Of a stretch of 64,000 nt of DNA, positions 1 through 8,562 are shown in pieces. The translations under genes were made by a program, and so were the position numbers. The notes under the pieces are model-generated. The model saw only the letters and a list, made by a program, of their open reading frames with translations. It had not been told where the DNA came from and did not search any database. The stretch's first letter is position 1. The number at the start of each line of letters is the position of its first letter. The stretch is from Mycobacterium sp. OTB74 (lineage in GTDB: Bacteria; Actinomycetota; Actinomycetes; Mycobacteriales; Mycobacteriaceae), in NCBI RefSeq assembly GCF_029892685.1, contig NZ_JARXVD010000009.1, positions 1 through 64,000 of the forward strand, read 5' to 3'.

Positions 1-68
1 TAGACCAGACCTGCACGCCCAGCAATGGGTTTAGGGAACTGGCACTAACCGGCCGAAAACTTACACAC
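1..68 (+). rRNA. 23S rRNA, 3' end (partial)
   Basis: The first bases match the 3' end of mycobacterial 23S rRNA, ending in GGCCGAAAACTTAC. The gene enters from outside the window, so only its tail is present. The 5S gene follows about 145 bp later, as in the single or double rrn operons of mycobacteria. The exact 3' end is approximate. Confidence 0.85.
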
Positions 69-212
69 ACCCAAAAAGAACCAATTGTGTGTAAAACAAG
101 AATTCAGCACATTTGCCCGCAACCACACCACAGTCGAACAGACCACACCCCACCACCAAACAACCAACACCCGTTGGTACACCAAAACCGGTAGGGGATT
201 AAAAAAAATAGA

Positions 213-328
213 GTTACGGCGGCAACAGCGGCAGGGAAACGCCCGGTCCCATCCCGAACCCGGAAGCTAAGCCTACCAGCGCCGATGATACTACCCAACA
301 GGGTGGAAAAGTAGGACACCGCCGAACA
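213..328 (+). rRNA. rrf: 5S rRNA
   Basis: The sequence has the standard mycobacterial 5S pattern: a start at GTTACGGCGG, the conserved block CCCGAACCCGGAAGCTAAGC in the middle, and a 3' end AGGACACCGCCGAAC that pairs with the 5' end. Length is about 115 nt. It is the last gene of the rRNA operon and is followed directly by a strong terminator. It is a structural RNA of the 50S subunit. Confidence 0.95.
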
Positions 329-336
329 CAAATTAA

Positions 337-376
337 GCCCTCGGCCCCCGATTTCGATCGGGGGCCGAGGCATTTG
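337..376 (+). terminator. rRNA operon terminator
   Basis: A near-perfect hairpin with arms CTCGGCCCCCGAT and ATCGGGGGCCGAG and a TTCG tetraloop starts 9 bases after the 5S gene and is followed by a short T-rich tail (TTTGTATTT). This is a strong intrinsic terminator and separates the rrn operon from the convergent ogt gene. Confidence 0.85.
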
Positions 377-401
377 TATTTAATGGCCGGCGCATTTCGA
401 A

Positions 402-911
402 TTAATCGAAAAGCGTCGGCTCATTCGTTTCTGCGCGACTCTGTTCGAGCTCGAGGAGCGCTTTTTTACGGTGGAGCCCGCCGCCATATCCGGTGAGGCT
501 GCCGTTGGCGCCGATGACCCGGTGGCAGGGCACGATGATGCCGACGGGATTATGTCCGTTGGCCAATCCGACTGCTCGAGATGCACCAGGCGATCCGATC
601 TGTAGCGCTATCTCGCCGTACGAGCGGGTCTCGCCATACGGAATAGTGAGCAGCGCATTCCACACGCGGCGCTGAAATTCCGTTCCGAGCAATTCGAGTT
701 CGAGGTCGAATTCCTGAAGCTCGCCGGCGAAATATGCCGTCAGCTGCTCCACGGCTTCAGGAAACGCATCGGCGTCGGGCTCCCATCCTTCGTGGCTGGG
801 TTCGTAAGTCTGATCGTCCATGCGTAGGTGCCGGAGTTTTCCATCACGTCCCGCCAGGGTGATGGTGCCCACCGGGCTTTGCATGGTCCGGGTTTGCATG
901 CTTTCGGTCAT
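402..911 (-). CDS. ogt: O6-alkylguanine-DNA alkyltransferase
   Basis: This 169-residue protein removes alkyl groups from O6-alkylguanine (and O4-alkylthymine) in DNA by transferring them irreversibly to its own cysteine. The active-site motif PCHR is visible, with the acceptor Cys near residue 129. The helix-turn-helix part that flips the base (RSYGEIA, SRAVGLANGHNP) precedes it. The start codon overlaps the stop of the upstream alkA gene as ATGA, so the two genes are translationally coupled and form a direct-reversal plus base-excision repair operon. The pair and its place next to the rRNA operon match Rv1316c-Rv1317c. In-frame Met codons at residues 5 and 10 are weaker alternatives for the start. 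Confidence 0.93.
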   Translation of the reverse strand: MTESMQTRTMQSPVGTITLAGRDGKLRHLRMDDQTYEPSHEGWEPDADAFPEAVEQLTAYFAGELQEFDLELELLGTEFQRRVWNALLTIPYGETRSYGEIALQIGSPGASRAVGLANGHNPVGIIVPCHRVIGANGSLTGYGGGLHRKKALLELEQSRAETNEPTLFD

Positions 912-2419
912 GCTTTAGCTCCTATCGATTCGGTCTGGGCGGCCGGCGGCCAGTGATTTACTGCATGATCGAGCGCGGTCCATAGATGCTGGGTCGCGTA
1001 GGCGCGCCAGGGCCGCCAGCGCGTGCTGTGTTCGGACAGCTGTTTGGGGTTACTTGGCAGTCCTAGCTGCTTGGCGGCCGTTTTCACTCCGAGATCGGTT
1101 GACGGAAATGCGTCCGGGTCTCCGAGAGCACGCATAGCGATGAGCTCCGCGGTCCATGGTCCGACCCCTGGAACCTCGCTGAGTTGCGACCGCGCACGCA
1201 ACCAGTCACATCCCGCATCCAACTGGATGGTGCCAGCGGCGAGTGCGGTGATCAACGCGGTCAATGTCGTGCGGCGGGCTTGCGGGAAGGCAAGTTCATC
1301 GGGGGAGATCCCGACCAGCGCCTCGACCGGTGGGAAGACGTGGGTCAGTTCGCCCGAAGGGTCGTTGATCGAGGCACCGTAAGAGGTGACGATTCGCCGG
1401 GTGTGGGTGCGCGCTGCTTGCATGGACACCTGCTGCCCGATCACTACGCGTATCGCGAGTTCGTTCTCGTCGACAGTGCGGGGAATGCGTTGACCCGGTG
1501 CTTTGGCGACGAGTGCGGCTAGGTGGTCGTCCGTGTTGAGCACGTCGATGACAGCTTCGGGGTCAGCGTCGAGATCCAGCAGGCGACGGCAGCGGGCAAT
1601 GGCGGTCGACAGATCGCGGAAGTCATCAAGGATCAGTGTGCACTGCACGTGGTTGGCTGCAGGTGTGAGGCTGACGATGCCATTGCCGTTGGCCAGGCGC
1701 ATCGTTCGTCGGTAAGCGCCGTCGCGGACCTCCTCCACGCCGGGAACCGCACCGGCCGCCAGATGCCCGAACACGCCGTCGAAGGCGAACGGTTCCCGTA
1801 CCGGCAAACGGACGGAAATCGTTCCGGTGCCTGATGATTCGTTGGGCCCGTACTTGGCGCGCGCCCGGCGTCGTAGCTCGGTGGGCGTTAGGGCACTGAC
1901 TTCCCGGATGGTGTCGTTGAACTGCCGGATGCTGGAGAATCCAGCTGCAAATGCGACGTCACCGAATGGTAGGCGAGTGGTTTCGATGAGGACTCGCGCG
2001 GTCTGGGCGCGCTGTGCCCGGGCCAGTGCCAGGGGATTGGCGCCGACCGCGGCCTGCAGAAGACGTTCAAGTTGACGCGGTGTGTAGCCGACCCGTGCTG
2101 CCAGGCCGGTGACGCCGTCGCGGTCGACGGTGCCGTCGGCGATGAGTCGCATGGCGCGGGCTACCACGTCGCCCCGGATATTCCACTCGGGCGAACCGGG
2201 GGAGGCGTCGGGTCGGCACCGCTTGCAGGCTCGGAAGCCTTCTCGCTGTGCGGCTGCGGCTGTTGGGTAGAAGCGCACGTTGCGGGAGAACGGTGGTCGC
2301 ACCGGACAGCTGGGACGGCAATAGATGCCGGTGGTGAGCACGGCCGTCACGAACCATCCGTCGAACCGGGCGTCCTTGGACTGGACGGCCCGGTAGCAGC
2401 GGTCGAAATCGGTGTGCAT
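908..2419 (-). CDS. alkA: Ada-AlkA fusion: methylphosphotriester sensor and 3-methyladenine DNA glycosylase
   Basis: A 503-residue fusion. The N-terminal Ada metal-binding domain shows the four zinc cysteines (Cys34, 38, 65 and 68), one of which accepts methyl from phosphotriesters. An AraC-type helix-turn-helix domain follows (about residues 85-190). The rest is an AlkA glycosylase with an HhH-GPD motif (EVPGVGPWTAELIAMRALG) and the catalytic Asp in FPSTDLG. It excises alkylated purines and probably activates its own operon after alkylation, as known for Ada. It overlaps ogt by 4 bases. Length and domain order match Rv1317c. It lacks a second alkyltransferase domain, which ogt supplies separately. 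Confidence 0.93.
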   Translation of the reverse strand: MHTDFDRCYRAVQSKDARFDGWFVTAVLTTGIYCRPSCPVRPPFSRNVRFYPTAAAAQREGFRACKRCRPDASPGSPEWNIRGDVVARAMRLIADGTVDRDGVTGLAARVGYTPRQLERLLQAAVGANPLALARAQRAQTARVLIETTRLPFGDVAFAAGFSSIRQFNDTIREVSALTPTELRRRARAKYGPNESSGTGTISVRLPVREPFAFDGVFGHLAAGAVPGVEEVRDGAYRRTMRLANGNGIVSLTPAANHVQCTLILDDFRDLSTAIARCRRLLDLDADPEAVIDVLNTDDHLAALVAKAPGQRIPRTVDENELAIRVVIGQQVSMQAARTHTRRIVTSYGASINDPSGELTHVFPPVEALVGISPDELAFPQARRTTLTALITALAAGTIQLDAGCDWLRARSQLSEVPGVGPWTAELIAMRALGDPDAFPSTDLGVKTAAKQLGLPSNPKQLSEHSTRWRPWRAYATQHLWTALDHAVNHWPPAAQTESIGAKA

Positions 2420-2547
2420 GCTTCGACAATGGCACGCGCGACGGCGTTGAACTAGCGGAAAACCGACATCAACGTCGCGTGCCGATCACTCCGATGGCAA
2501 ATCCGATCGGGTCGAGTCAATTGCGCCGCAATCCATCCCGAATTTGC

Positions 2548-2567
2548 TATACCTGGAACACGTTCTA
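2548..2567 (+). promoter_or_regulatory. Extended -10 promoter with KstR-type operator
   Basis: TGCTATACC at 2545-2553 looks like an extended -10 element. It is followed immediately by TGGAACACGTTCTA (2554-2567), which fits TNNAACNNGTTNNA, the operator consensus of the cholesterol/lipid repressor KstR, at every fixed position. The palindrome would cover the transcription start of the gene beginning at 2595. That KstR binds here is inferred from the motif alone. Confidence 0.55.
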
Positions 2568-2594
2568 GTTGTTGCCTGGAGGAGGCGCACTTCA

Positions 2595-4841
2595 ATGTCG
2601 AATGTTCGCAAGCACACACCAGCCGGGGCCGCCAGATTCATTGGGCGGGTTGGTGCACTGGCCGTCGCACTCGGTATCGGAGCAGCCGTCGCCAACACCC
2701 CCGGGGCTGCGCTGGCGGATACCGGCGACATGGGAGGGGGCACATCGTCGGCGGCAAAATCGTCGAGTCAGGGGGCTGGGCAGAGCGGCGGGAAGGCGCA
2801 CGCCGGCAAGACGCTGAGCAGCCAGACCAAAACGTCGTCAGATAGTGGTTCGCAAGGCACGTCCGGCCAGGACCAGAACCAAGTCGATAAGTACAAGCAG
2901 GCCAAGGACTTTGGACTGTCCAAACTGGTCGGTTCGGTGACCACGGCGGTGAGCCGGCATCAGCAGCCAGTCGTAGACGACGCTGCGTCGACGTCGGTGC
3001 GTAGCCACGGTGTCGGCGGAGGGCAGACCTTGGGCCAGTCGACCCCGAAGTCCAAGCTTTCGGCGATCGCTGTCGAGACCAAGAAGTCGAATAGCGTCGG
3101 CCGACTGGTTGGTGTTGCCGCGTCCTCCACGCCGGCGCCCCCCACGGTTGTGGCGGCCGTCCAGCAGCCGGCAGAGGCGTCTGTGGCACAGCCGGTCGCC
3201 ACTGTGTCGACGCAGAAGGCGGCCAGCGCACCGGCCTCGGCGACGTTTGCCGGCGTCGTCAACGACGTACTGTCCGTATTGGGGTTGGCGGCAAATCCCA
3301 GAGCCAATTCGGTCGGTGACCCAGTCGCCCCGCTGCATAACGCAGCCTTGTGGACGATGTTTGGCTTCAGCCGACGTGAGGTCGGGCAGTCGGCCGCGGC
3401 GGTAACCACAGCCGCCACCAGCACGGCGTCAGTAACACAGCAGCAGCCTGCGGCGACCTCGGTGCTGATCACCGCGGACCAACTCGCTGCGGAACAGCAG
3501 GCAGACGCGATAGTCCAGACGCTGCCGATGCAGTTGATGAAGCAGATCCTGATGTGGGGTTTCCAGGCCTCGGCCAACCAGCAGTTCTCGCAGGTCGGTG
3601 GGGTGAACCAGCAGAATCTGGATCAGCTCAGCGAGGCGGTCGACGAGTATGCGCAGCAGGCTGCGATGGAATATCAACTGCTGGACCCGATGAATCCGAC
3701 TGTGCTGCAGATGGTGATGCCGCCGCACAGTTGGGCAGGCCAGACCGTCACAGGTACGCGAATTCTGTACGACAACCCGGACACCATCTACCGGATGATG
3801 GCGGTCAACTCGACGTCCTCGTATGTCATCACTGGCAAGTTCACCCCGGGGGAGATCCCGGCCGAGACCACCTTCAGCGTGCTGACCGGTCTGGGCGGTA
3901 CCACCACGGTGGTGCTCAACTCGAAAGACATGCAGATCAATCCCGATGGCTCGTTCAGCATCACGGTGAGTTCTGCGCCCGCGGCGGCCGGGGCGACCAA
4001 TCATTTGCAGCTACCGACCAACGCCACTCTGATCGTCGCGCGAAACACGTTGTCTGACTGGGATTCCCAGCAACCTATGAGTCTGTCCATCGAGCGGGTA
4101 AGCGGCCCGTCGGACAGCTTGTTTGCGCAAATCGGCGGGTTCGACATTCCGGGGCTGGGGCCGTTGGTCTCAGGTAATACGTTCTTGACCAACCTGGTTT
4201 CGCTGATTCCGCCATTGCCGACCATGCCGACGTTCCTGCAAGGCACAGAGGCGGCCATCGTGATGGCGCTGGGGCTGCAGATGGAACCTGAATACATCGC
4301 GGTGGCCACTCAGGATGGTGCCGGAAATCAGAAGGCGCCCAATGTCTTCACCTCACCGCAAAGCAATGCCACGTTTCTGGCGACGCAGCTGCAGAGCGCG
4401 GGCTATTTCCAGCTGACCGATCAGCAGGCGCTGGTGCTGACCATCAACCCGGGCAGTGCCGGTTACTTCGTGGTTCCGGTGACCAACGACTGGACCATCA
4501 CCAACAACTACTGGGATCAGCAGACCAGCCTGAACATTTCGCAGGCTATCGCGAACCCGGACGGCACCTACACCATCGTGGTGTCACCGACCGATCCTGG
4601 CGTGGCGAACTGGGTGTCCACCGGCGGACTGAATCAGGGCACCATCTCGATCCGTTTCCAGGACATCGACACCAGCCAGACTGACCTGCCGACGGTGAGC
4701 TCACAGGTGGTGTCGATCGACGACCTCGGCAGCGTGTTGCCGGTCGGGACGACCTATGTCACTGCCGCCCAACGGGAAGCGGCCATCGATCAGCGAAAAG
4801 CCGGATACGACAACCGTTTTACCCCATACCCGCAGATCTAG
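2595..4841 (+). CDS. Large secreted mycobacterial protein with DUF1214-like C-terminal region
   Basis: A 748-residue exported protein of unknown function. The start at 2595 is chosen because GGAGG lies 9-10 bases upstream. The N-terminus (RFIGRVGALAVALGIGAAV followed by ALAD) is a signal peptide of the kind shared by many large mycobacterial exported proteins. Residues about 40-330 are Ala/Ser/Thr/Gln-rich and probably disordered, with a conserved-looking ALWTMFGFSRREV stretch near 265. The C-terminal half is folded-looking beta-rich sequence; NPDTIYRMMAVNSTSSYVIT resembles DUF1254/DUF1214 envelope proteins. It has no counterpart at this place in M. tuberculosis. A KstR-type operator upstream suggests lipid- or sterol-linked expression. 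Confidence 0.8.
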   Translation: MSNVRKHTPAGAARFIGRVGALAVALGIGAAVANTPGAALADTGDMGGGTSSAAKSSSQGAGQSGGKAHAGKTLSSQTKTSSDSGSQGTSGQDQNQVDKYKQAKDFGLSKLVGSVTTAVSRHQQPVVDDAASTSVRSHGVGGGQTLGQSTPKSKLSAIAVETKKSNSVGRLVGVAASSTPAPPTVVAAVQQPAEASVAQPVATVSTQKAASAPASATFAGVVNDVLSVLGLAANPRANSVGDPVAPLHNAALWTMFGFSRREVGQSAAAVTTAATSTASVTQQQPAATSVLITADQLAAEQQADAIVQTLPMQLMKQILMWGFQASANQQFSQVGGVNQQNLDQLSEAVDEYAQQAAMEYQLLDPMNPTVLQMVMPPHSWAGQTVTGTRILYDNPDTIYRMMAVNSTSSYVITGKFTPGEIPAETTFSVLTGLGGTTTVVLNSKDMQINPDGSFSITVSSAPAAAGATNHLQLPTNATLIVARNTLSDWDSQQPMSLSIERVSGPSDSLFAQIGGFDIPGLGPLVSGNTFLTNLVSLIPPLPTMPTFLQGTEAAIVMALGLQMEPEYIAVATQDGAGNQKAPNVFTSPQSNATFLATQLQSAGYFQLTDQQALVLTINPGSAGYFVVPVTNDWTITNNYWDQQTSLNISQAIANPDGTYTIVVSPTDPGVANWVSTGGLNQGTISIRFQDIDTSQTDLPTVSSQVVSIDDLGSVLPVGTTYVTAAQREAAIDQRKAGYDNRFTPYPQI

Positions 4842-4871
4842 ACGCTCACACATCCAGCGGGCGCCAGCGCC

Positions 4872-5171
4872 TCACCAATCATGGTTGGGGCACTGCACGT
4901 CGACGTATACCGTTGCCGCGGTGGGACCGCCAGGCTTGAAGTTTCCGGGGTTGTTTACCCCGTTGACCCAACACACGTCGAGCGGTTCGGTGTCGAAGCC
5001 GCTGGTCCAGTTGATGTGTACGAGGTAACCCTCGGACTGCAGGTTGCTGATGACGTCGGCTGCTGAACCACCGGTGTCGATACCGGGGTCGGCTGCGGCG
5101 GCTGGTGCGAGGGTCAGCAACACTACCGACGCAGCACCGGCCGCCAAGGTCAGTGTTGTGTATCGCTTCAT
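4872..5171 (-). CDS. Small secreted protein of unknown function
   Basis: A 99-residue protein with a clear Sec signal peptide (MKRYTTLTLAAGAASVVLL, cleavage after APAAAA). The mature part is about 70 residues with two cysteines (DVCWVNG and VQCPNH) that could form a disulfide, as in several small mycobacterial exported proteins. AGAGGA lies upstream of the start at 5171; a longer reading frame to 5378 overlaps the cyclase gene and is unlikely. It lies convergent to the large secreted protein and upstream of nothing obvious. Function not recognised. Confidence 0.75.
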   Translation of the reverse strand: MKRYTTLTLAAGAASVVLLTLAPAAAADPGIDTGGSAADVISNLQSEGYLVHINWTSGFDTEPLDVCWVNGVNNPGNFKPGGPTAATVYVDVQCPNHDW

Positions 5172-5224
5172 ACGTACAACGATCCTCTGTTTGCCGAGGT
5201 TTGGCCTGCGGAATAGCTGAGAAT

Positions 5225-6826
5225 TCAGGCGAGGATGGCCAACTGCGTCGGTTCGGACAACCCTCGCAGCGTGACGGTGTCGCCCAACTTCCATTTCGCG
5301 CACTCTGATTCGGTCACCGCACGCAGCATGCCCGCGGACGCGACCAGTTGGCCGGGCGCGGTTTTGGCCAGTTCGCACAGTCGGGCCGCTTCGTTCACTG
5401 GGCCGCCGATGACCGTGTACTCGAATCGTTGCTTGGCGCCCACGTTGCCGGCTACCACTTCGCCGGCCGCGACTCCTAGACCGGCCTGAAGTTCGGGCAC
5501 CTCATTGCGCAGTCGTGCGGCAATGGCTCGGGCGGCGGCCAGGGCGTCGCCCTCCGGGCAGGGCAGTGACACCGGCGCGCCGAATACTGCGAGCACAGCG
5601 TCACCTTCGAATTTGTTCACCAGACCGTGGTGTCGGTCTACCTCGTCGACGATGACCGCGAAGAACCGGTTCAGCAGCTCCACCACCTCGACTGCCGGTC
5701 GGCTGGTCACCAGTTGAGTGGATCCGATGACGTCGACGAAGATCACTGCGGCATGGCGTTCTTCACCGCCGAGTTGGGGATGTGCCTGTTCGGCGAGCGC
5801 GGCGACTTCACGTCCGACGTGACGACCGAACAGGTCCCGGACCCGTTCGCGCTCACGCAGGCCGTGAACCATCGAGTTGAATCCGCGTTGCAACTGGCCC
5901 AGTTCGGTGCCATCGAACACCACCAGATCGGTATCCAAGTCGCCCCGTCGTACTCGGCTGAGGGCATCGCTGACGATGCGTATCGGCGTGGTGGTCAGCC
6001 AGGACAGGATCCACGTCAGGATGAAACCGAAGGCCAAGGCGAACACCGCGAGAATCGCTGTGGCGAACTCGAATTGGGCCGGCGTCATGTTGTTCATGGT
6101 CAGCGCGAAGACGGCGGCGAGCAGGACGCCGAGCATCGGCACCCCGGAACCGAGCGCCCACACCATGATCGAGCGCCCCATGGTGCCCGATGTGAGCCGG
6201 CTAGGCGGCGGGCCCGCCTGCAGGGCTTGTGCGGCTATCGGCCGTAAGGCGAACTCAGTGAACAGGTAGCAGCTGGTGGACACGACGATTCCCGGAAAAG
6301 TGATGCCCAGCAAGAATTTCGGGATGAATTGTGCATCGTGGAGGCCGTACATCGTGGTCAGTACCGCGGCGTCGGCGAACCACAGGAACAGCAGCACACG
6401 GGTCAGGCGGCCCGGCGCGCGCAGAGTGGCGAGTTGGTCCTTGGCGGTGGGCTCGCGTTCCTCCAACGCCCACCGCAGACTGCCGATGACCCGGCTGGTA
6501 GCCCAGACAGTGCCCACCACGAACGTCGCGGCGACATAGGCCGGGGCGAAGATGACGCTGATCCAGAACACGTCGGGCCCGAAGACGTTCGGCGTGGGGA
6601 ACAGCACCATGGTGATCAGTAGCGAGATGGTCACGCCGATGAGATTGGCGATGATGACGAACGTCGTCAGGATCAATTGGATGCGAATCCGGCGCCGGCG
6701 CTGAGTTTCTGAAACCCTGCCCAGCACCCAGGACCCGTACTCCGGCGTGGCCGCAAGGCTGGTGCGTGGGGTTATGGCTTGCCGCAACCGTTCCAGACGC
6801 TGTGCCATCAACGTGTCGGCCTTCAT
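5225..6826 (-). CDS. Membrane-anchored class III adenylate cyclase with HAMP domain
   Basis: About 533 residues. Several hydrophobic segments (roughly six, residues 40-285) form a membrane domain. A HAMP linker follows (PIRIVSDALSRVRRGDLDTDL...ELGQLQRGFN). The C-terminal class III nucleotide cyclase domain has the metal-binding Asp in FVDVIGSTQL, the second Asp in KFEGDAVLAVFG, and the VNEAARLCELAK region that carries the transition-state residues. It makes cAMP from ATP at the membrane. It corresponds to the Rv1318c/Rv1319c/Rv1320c family, of which only one copy is present here. The start is uncertain (6826 or 6808; a frame to 6880 exists). It is divergent from nucS with about 110 bases between. 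Confidence 0.9.
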   Translation of the reverse strand: MKADTLMAQRLERLRQAITPRTSLAATPEYGSWVLGRVSETQRRRRIRIQLILTTFVIIANLIGVTISLLITMVLFPTPNVFGPDVFWISVIFAPAYVAATFVVGTVWATSRVIGSLRWALEEREPTAKDQLATLRAPGRLTRVLLFLWFADAAVLTTMYGLHDAQFIPKFLLGITFPGIVVSTSCYLFTEFALRPIAAQALQAGPPPSRLTSGTMGRSIMVWALGSGVPMLGVLLAAVFALTMNNMTPAQFEFATAILAVFALAFGFILTWILSWLTTTPIRIVSDALSRVRRGDLDTDLVVFDGTELGQLQRGFNSMVHGLRERERVRDLFGRHVGREVAALAEQAHPQLGGEERHAAVIFVDVIGSTQLVTSRPAVEVVELLNRFFAVIVDEVDRHHGLVNKFEGDAVLAVFGAPVSLPCPEGDALAAARAIAARLRNEVPELQAGLGVAAGEVVAGNVGAKQRFEYTVIGGPVNEAARLCELAKTAPGQLVASAGMLRAVTESECAKWKLGDTVTLRGLSEPTQLAILA

Positions 6827-6939
6827 CGTGATGCCAGCGTAGTTGTGGTCGCGACGGGACCGGGGATTTGGCTGCCGCATCGAGGTTGACCCGTGTCCCT
6901 CGTGGCCGATCGGGAACCCGTGCCCCTAAGGTGGGGCGG

Positions 6940-7620
6940 GTGCGCCTTGTCATAGCTCAGTGCACCGTCGACTATGTCGGACGGCTGACCGCGCATCTGC
7001 CGTCGGCGCGTCGCCTGTTGTTGTTCAAGGCGGACGGATCGGTGAGCGTGCATGCCGACGACCGTGCGTACAAGCCGTTGAACTGGATGAGCCCGCCGTG
7101 CTGGGTTGTGGAAGAGTCGGTGGAATCCGGCGACTCGGCGTTCGTCTGGGTGGTCGAGAACAAGACCGGCGAGCAGTTGCGGATCACCGTCGAGGATGTC
7201 GAGCACGATTCGTCCCATGAACTCGGTGTGGACCCGGGACTGATCAAAGACGGTGTGGAAGCACATCTGCAGGAGCTGCTGGCCGAGCATGTCGAACTGC
7301 TCGGCGTGGGCTACTCGCTGGTGCGCCGCGAGTATCCGACACCGATCGGGCCGGTGGACCTGCTGTGCCGCGACGAGACGGGCGCGTCGGTGGCCGTCGA
7401 GATCAAGCGGCGCGGCGAGATTGACGGTGTCGAGCAGCTGAGCCGATACCTGGACCTGCTCAACCGGGACAGCGTGCTGGCGCCGGTGGCCGGGGTGTTC
7501 GCCGCTCAGCAGATCAAGCCGCAGGCCCGCACCCTTGCTACGGACCGTGGAATCCGTTGTGTCACATTGGATTACGATAAGATGCGGGGCATGGACAACG
7601 ACGAGTTCCGGTTGTTCTGA
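6940..7620 (+). CDS. nucS: Mismatch-specific endonuclease NucS (EndoMS)
   Basis: A 226-residue protein almost identical in pattern to mycobacterial NucS, the nuclease that replaces MutS/MutL mismatch repair in actinobacteria and cuts both strands at G-T, G-G and T-T mismatches. The PD-(D/E)XK centre is visible as Asp140 (GPVDLLCRD), Glu154 and Lys156 (AVEIKRR). The C-terminus DNDEFRLF is of the type that binds the sliding clamp in this family. The GTG start at 6940 gives the conserved N-terminus [14 protein letters not shown] at 6931 is possible. It overlaps the next gene by one base (TGATG). Confidence 0.95.
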   Translation: MRLVIAQCTVDYVGRLTAHLPSARRLLLFKADGSVSVHADDRAYKPLNWMSPPCWVVEESVESGDSAFVWVVENKTGEQLRITVEDVEHDSSHELGVDPGLIKDGVEAHLQELLAEHVELLGVGYSLVRREYPTPIGPVDLLCRDETGASVAVEIKRRGEIDGVEQLSRYLDLLNRDSVLAPVAGVFAAQQIKPQARTLATDRGIRCVTLDYDKMRGMDNDEFRLF

Positions 7621-7925
7621 TGCCCCGGCGGCCACCGCGGGGCAACGGGAGGCGCGACGAACGACGTGAACCTCCGCCGCTGCCTTCGGTTTTCGGACCC
7701 CGGCGCATCGAAACCGGCGCTGATGGGTACGAATACGAAGTGCGTCAGGTTTCCGGGTCGCGGGCCGTCAAGACCTACCGCTGCCCGGGCTGCGACCATG
7801 AAATTCGCCCGGGCACAGCACATCTGGTGGCGCTAAGGGTGGGCGACGTTGAGGATCGCCGACACTGGCATACGCCGTGCTGGACCAATCGGGGTAACCG
7901 AGGCCCGACGCGACGCTGGAGCTAG
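7620..7925 (+). CDS. Small conserved zinc-ribbon-like protein (Rv1322-like position)
   Basis: A 101-residue basic protein whose start overlaps the nucS stop by one base, so it is co-translated with the mismatch endonuclease. The N-terminal 30 residues are Arg/Pro-rich and probably disordered. The remainder has a probable metal site: RCPGCDHEI followed by HWHTPCW, that is CxxC plus a His/Cys pair. Its position fits Rv1322 of M. tuberculosis. Function is not known; coupling to nucS suggests a nucleic-acid role, but that is inference. Confidence 0.8.
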   Translation: MPRRPPRGNGRRDERREPPPLPSVFGPRRIETGADGYEYEVRQVSGSRAVKTYRCPGCDHEIRPGTAHLVALRVGDVEDRRHWHTPCWTNRGNRGPTRRWS

Positions 7926-7990
7926 ACCGCGCGACGATCAAGCGGCGAGGGACGAGCCGCGTTGAGGAGCGTGGTGAATCAGGCGAAGGC

Positions 7991-8467
7991 TCAGTGATCC
8001 GAATCTGCGGCCGGCTCAACCAGTTCGATCAGCACGCCACCGGCATCCTTGGGGTGGACGAAGTTGATCCGCGAGTTGGCAGTGCCCTTGCGCGGGGCGT
8101 CGTAGAGCAGGCGAATGCCGTCGGCGCGCAACCGCTCGGACAGGGCGTCGATGTCGCTGGTCCGGTAGGCCAGCTGCTGCAGGCCGGGACCGCGCTTGTC
8201 GATGAACTTGGCGATGGTCGAGTTCTCGTCCAGCGGGGACATGAGTTGAATCTGAGCGCTGCCCTTGGCCGCGCCGCGCACCGAGAGCATGGCCTCGCGC
8301 ACGCCCTGCTCCTCGTTGATCTCCTCGTGCAGAACGATCATGCCGAGGTGATCGTGGTACCACCGGATCGCGACGTCCAGGTCCGGCACGGCGATCCCGA
8401 CGTGATCAATCGCGGTGACCAGGGCGCTGGCGAGCGCTGGACGGGCATCGACGTGTTCGGTGGTCAT
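7991..8467 (-). CDS. Methylmalonyl-CoA epimerase
   Basis: A 158-residue glyoxalase-fold protein that interconverts (R)- and (S)-methylmalonyl-CoA in propionyl-CoA metabolism. The first metal-binding His (IDHVGIAVPDLD) and the later repeat (GLQQLAYRTSDID, GVLIELVEP with the metal Glu) are present. The start at 8467 (MTTEHVDARPA) removes 17 unconserved residues. It is divergent from fadA4, as Rv1322A is from Rv1323, placing acyl-CoA functions side by side. Confidence 0.9.
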   Translation of the reverse strand: MTTEHVDARPALASALVTAIDHVGIAVPDLDVAIRWYHDHLGMIVLHEEINEEQGVREAMLSVRGAAKGSAQIQLMSPLDENSTIAKFIDKRGPGLQQLAYRTSDIDALSERLRADGIRLLYDAPRKGTANSRINFVHPKDAGGVLIELVEPAADSDH

Positions 8468-8562
8468 AACGTAAAGGTAACCTGAGACGACAGATTTCGC
8501 GCCTGTGTTATGGGCCACATCGGCCGTCGCGACGGCCGTTACAAACTTGTTGGAGGATGGAA

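Noticed and set aside
2554..2567. LexA/SOS box near alkA
   Set aside because: Arms GAAC/GTTC are separated by two bases instead of the four of the mycobacterial SOS box; the KstR pattern fits instead.
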